Part shown: piece by piece, positions 6,347-6,391 of the stretch
How the letters are laid out: every line of letters begins with the position of its first letter
Position numbering within the stretch: position 1 is the stretch's first letter
Assembly (NCBI GenBank): GCA_945952575.1
Contig: CAMFIY010000161.1
Coordinates: forward strand, 1-6,391
Length of the DNA: 6,391 nucleotides
From: an uncultured Leucobacter sp.
Lineage (GTDB): Bacteria; Actinomycetota; Actinomycetes; Actinomycetales; Microbacteriaceae
Reading direction: 5' to 3'
Position numbers and translations under genes: made by a program
The notes under the pieces: model-generated
The model's database searches: none
What the model was told of the DNA's origin: nothing
What the model saw: only the letters and a program-made list of their open reading frames with translations

Positions 6347-6391
6347 CTGTCTCTTATACACATCTGACGCTGCCGACGATCTTACGCGTGT
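6347..6391. other. Illumina Nextera adapter contamination (Tn5 mosaic end, adapter, i5 index, P5 start)
   Basis: Bases 6347-6365 are the 19-base hyperactive Tn5 mosaic end CTGTCTCTTATACACATCT. Bases 6366-6379 (GACGCTGCCGACGA) complete the reverse complement of the Nextera read-1 transposase adapter. Bases 6380-6387 (TCTTACGC) are the reverse complement of i5 index GCGTAAGA, which I recall as N/S517. Bases 6388-6391 (GTGT) begin the P5-side primer. The order and spacing are exactly those of read-through into a library adapter, so this is not chromosomal sequence and not a transposon. It marks a contig end produced by untrimmed reads. Confidence 0.97.

Noticed and set aside
6095..6361. Reverse-strand reading frame of 88 codons starting MYKRQ
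   Set aside because: Its start and first codons lie in the Nextera mosaic end, and the rest is antisense to the pyruvyl transferase gene. MYKRQ is a known adapter translation.
6347..6365. Tn5 terminal (mosaic end) sequence as a real mobile element
   Set aside because: It is followed directly by the synthetic read-1 adapter, a library index and P5 bases; no transposase gene or second end is present.
1..6391. CRISPR array, tRNA, rRNA, riboswitch or insertion sequence
   Set aside because: Noncoding stretches total fewer than 200 bases, the longest being 64, and contain no regular repeats or RNA-gene-like folds; no transposase motif was seen in any frame.

Overview
The window is a piece of a cell-envelope polysaccharide / wall teichoic acid-type gene cluster from a high-G+C Gram-positive bacterium. 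The base composition (strong G/C at third codon positions), GTG and TTG starts, TANNNT-type -10 boxes placed right at start codons and the gene content all point to Actinomycetota. A member of the Microbacteriaceae is a reasonable guess, but no marker gene is present to prove it.

Layout. (1) At the left edge is the last 47 codons of an IspD/TarI-type cytidylyltransferase. It is followed 5 bp later by an extended short-chain dehydrogenase (NAD-dependent sugar-nucleotide epimerase/dehydratase) and then by a membrane O-acyltransferase (acyltransferase-3 / OafA type). All are on the + strand and probably form one operon. A 17-codon mini-ORF with a good ribosome binding site sits between the last two and overlaps the acyltransferase start by 4 bp. 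(2) Convergent to these, on the - strand, is a 541-residue CDP-glycerol:poly(polyol-phosphate) glycerophosphotransferase-like protein. (3) A 58-bp divergent intergenic region separates it from a second + strand operon: an ABC-2 permease (TagG/Wzm type), an overlapping ABC ATPase (TagH/Wzt type) and the first 155 codons of a polysaccharide pyruvyl transferase-family protein.

How the genes fit together. The cytidylyltransferase would make a CDP-activated polyol, the epimerase would make a modified nucleotide sugar, and the glycerophosphotransferase would polymerise polyol-phosphate units. The two-gene ABC transporter would flip the lipid-linked polymer out of the cell, and the acyltransferase and pyruvyl transferase could decorate it. 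This pathway is inferred from families and neighbourhood; no substrate can be read from sequence alone.

Right edge. The native sequence ends at about base 6346. Bases 6347-6391 are an unremoved Illumina Nextera adapter: Tn5 mosaic end, read-1 adapter, an 8-base i5 index and the first bases of the P5 primer. The last gene is therefore cut by a library artefact rather than by biology, and the apparent codons after it are not real.

I do not see a novel defence, mobile or regulatory system. The points most worth following up are the twin leaderless-looking divergent promoters with a palindrome between them, the mini-ORF coupled to the acyltransferase, the TTG start of the ATPase gene and the adapter contamination.
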